Of a stretch of DNA of 25,007 nt, positions 24,614-25,007 are shown one piece after another. The translations under genes and the position numbers were made by a program. Origin of the DNA: CAXRGH01 sp964230195 (GTDB lineage: Bacteria; Pseudomonadota; Gammaproteobacteria; Enterobacterales; Alteromonadaceae); assembly GCA_964230195.1 (NCBI GenBank), contig CAXRGH010000066.1:1-25007 (forward strand), given 5' to 3'. The notes beneath the pieces were generated by a model, which was given only the letters and a program-made list of their open reading frames with translations, was not told where the DNA came from and searched no databases. Within the stretch, counting starts at the first letter, position 1. Each line of letters starts with the position of its first letter.

Positions 24614-25007
24614 TTACGCTGGATTATCAATATCTACGAATACGGTTTCAACACCAAGAGCTCGCTGTAACGCTTCCCCAAGCGCTTTAACACCGTAACG
24701 TTCAGTGGCATGGTGACCAGCCGCAAAAAATGCAATACCCATCTCGCGAGCCGTGTGTATGGTTTGCTCTGAAACCTCCCCCGTGATAAACGCATCAATT
24801 CCGCGCAGAGCCGCAAGTTCGATAAAGTTTTGACCTCCACCGGTACACCAGGCCACTGTCCTGATTTGCGTGTTTGGTTGCGCCTCTACGAGAGGTTGAC
24901 GCCCCAAGTTATCGGCGATGGTTTGAGATAATGTTGATACTGAGAGTGGACTTTCAAATTCGCCATGAAGCAACACACTTGGCCCAGCTCCTAATTCAAT
25001 TTCACCC
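24614..25007 (-). CDS. Nif3/YbgI-family dinuclear metal protein, partial
   Basis: This is the C-terminal half (about 131 codons) of a Nif3-like protein; the frame is open to the window edge, so the start lies beyond it. Full members such as E. coli YbgI have about 247 residues. Visible motifs are VAWCTGGGQNFIELAA, DAFITGEVSEQT and AAGHHATERYGVKALGEAL; the GHHATE segment holds conserved metal ligands of the dinuclear site. The family is often named GTP cyclohydrolase I type 2, but that activity is not well supported and the role remains unclear. A GTG at 24976 is internal, not the true start, because the conserved frame continues upstream (IELGAGPSVLLHGEFE). Confidence 0.92.
   Translation of the reverse strand, partial: GEIELGAGPSVLLHGEFESPLSVSTLSQTIADNLGRQPLVEAQPNTQIRTVAWCTGGGQNFIELAALRGIDAFITGEVSEQTIHTAREMGIAFFAAGHHATERYGVKALGEALQRALGVETVFVDIDNPA

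Noticed and set aside
1..25007. CRISPR arrays, transposases, integrases, phage genes, tRNA or rRNA genes
   Set aside because: None was found by reading both strands. The window reads as ordinary chromosomal housekeeping DNA.

Overview
The window looks like a chromosomal segment of a marine gammaproteobacterium, most likely in Alteromonadales (Alteromonadaceae-like). The basis is family-level resemblance (RimO, RlmI, HrpA, CmoM, LysC with an L-box, Fbp-type iron transporter, a large TonB-dependent receptor), short gene spacing and moderate GC. The genus is an inference. No transposases, phage genes, CRISPR arrays, tRNAs or rRNAs were seen. Most of the window is housekeeping sequence, and I see no clear novel system. 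The least routine part is a stress/signalling cluster at 8.4-11.6 kb.

Layout. 1-15 is the 3' end of the Illumina adapter, so the sequence begins at a contig end. 16-2520 (-) is a TonB-dependent receptor lacking its C-terminus. 2521-2949 is a divergent intergenic region with a strong AT-rich inverted repeat and the rimO promoter. 2950-4386 (+) is rimO. 4482-8236 (-) is a three-gene ferric-iron ABC transporter read fbpA, fbpB, fbpC, with a Fur box between the -35 and -10 of its promoter. 8369-10329 (-) is a partner-switching pair: a STAS antagonist followed by a receiver-PP2C-HATPase regulator. Divergent from it are yciH and a tandem-receiver protein (10436-11595, +) whose first receiver has lost its phospho-acceptor. 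11643-13654 holds acyP (-), rlmI (+) and a single-domain PilZ protein (-). 13727-18146 (-) holds hrpA and an upstream CBS-pair protein. 18372-22000 (+) is a probable sbcB-fapA-gpx transcription unit ended by a bidirectional terminator. 22157-23485 (-) is lysC, preceded by a well-conserved lysine riboswitch and promoter. 23870-25007 (-) is cmoM and the C-terminal part of a Nif3/YbgI-family gene that runs off the window.

How the genes fit together. Iron uptake is represented by the Fur-controlled periplasmic ABC importer; the outer-membrane receptor may or may not feed it, as its ligand cannot be read from sequence. RimO (S12), RlmI (23S rRNA), CmoM (tRNA) and YciH give a translation-modification theme spread over separate transcription units. 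The STAS and receiver-phosphatase-kinase pair resembles the HsbA/HsbR (Pseudomonas) and CrsA/CrsR (Shewanella) switches that control sigma or anti-sigma factors. Lysine synthesis is gated at aspartokinase by the riboswitch.
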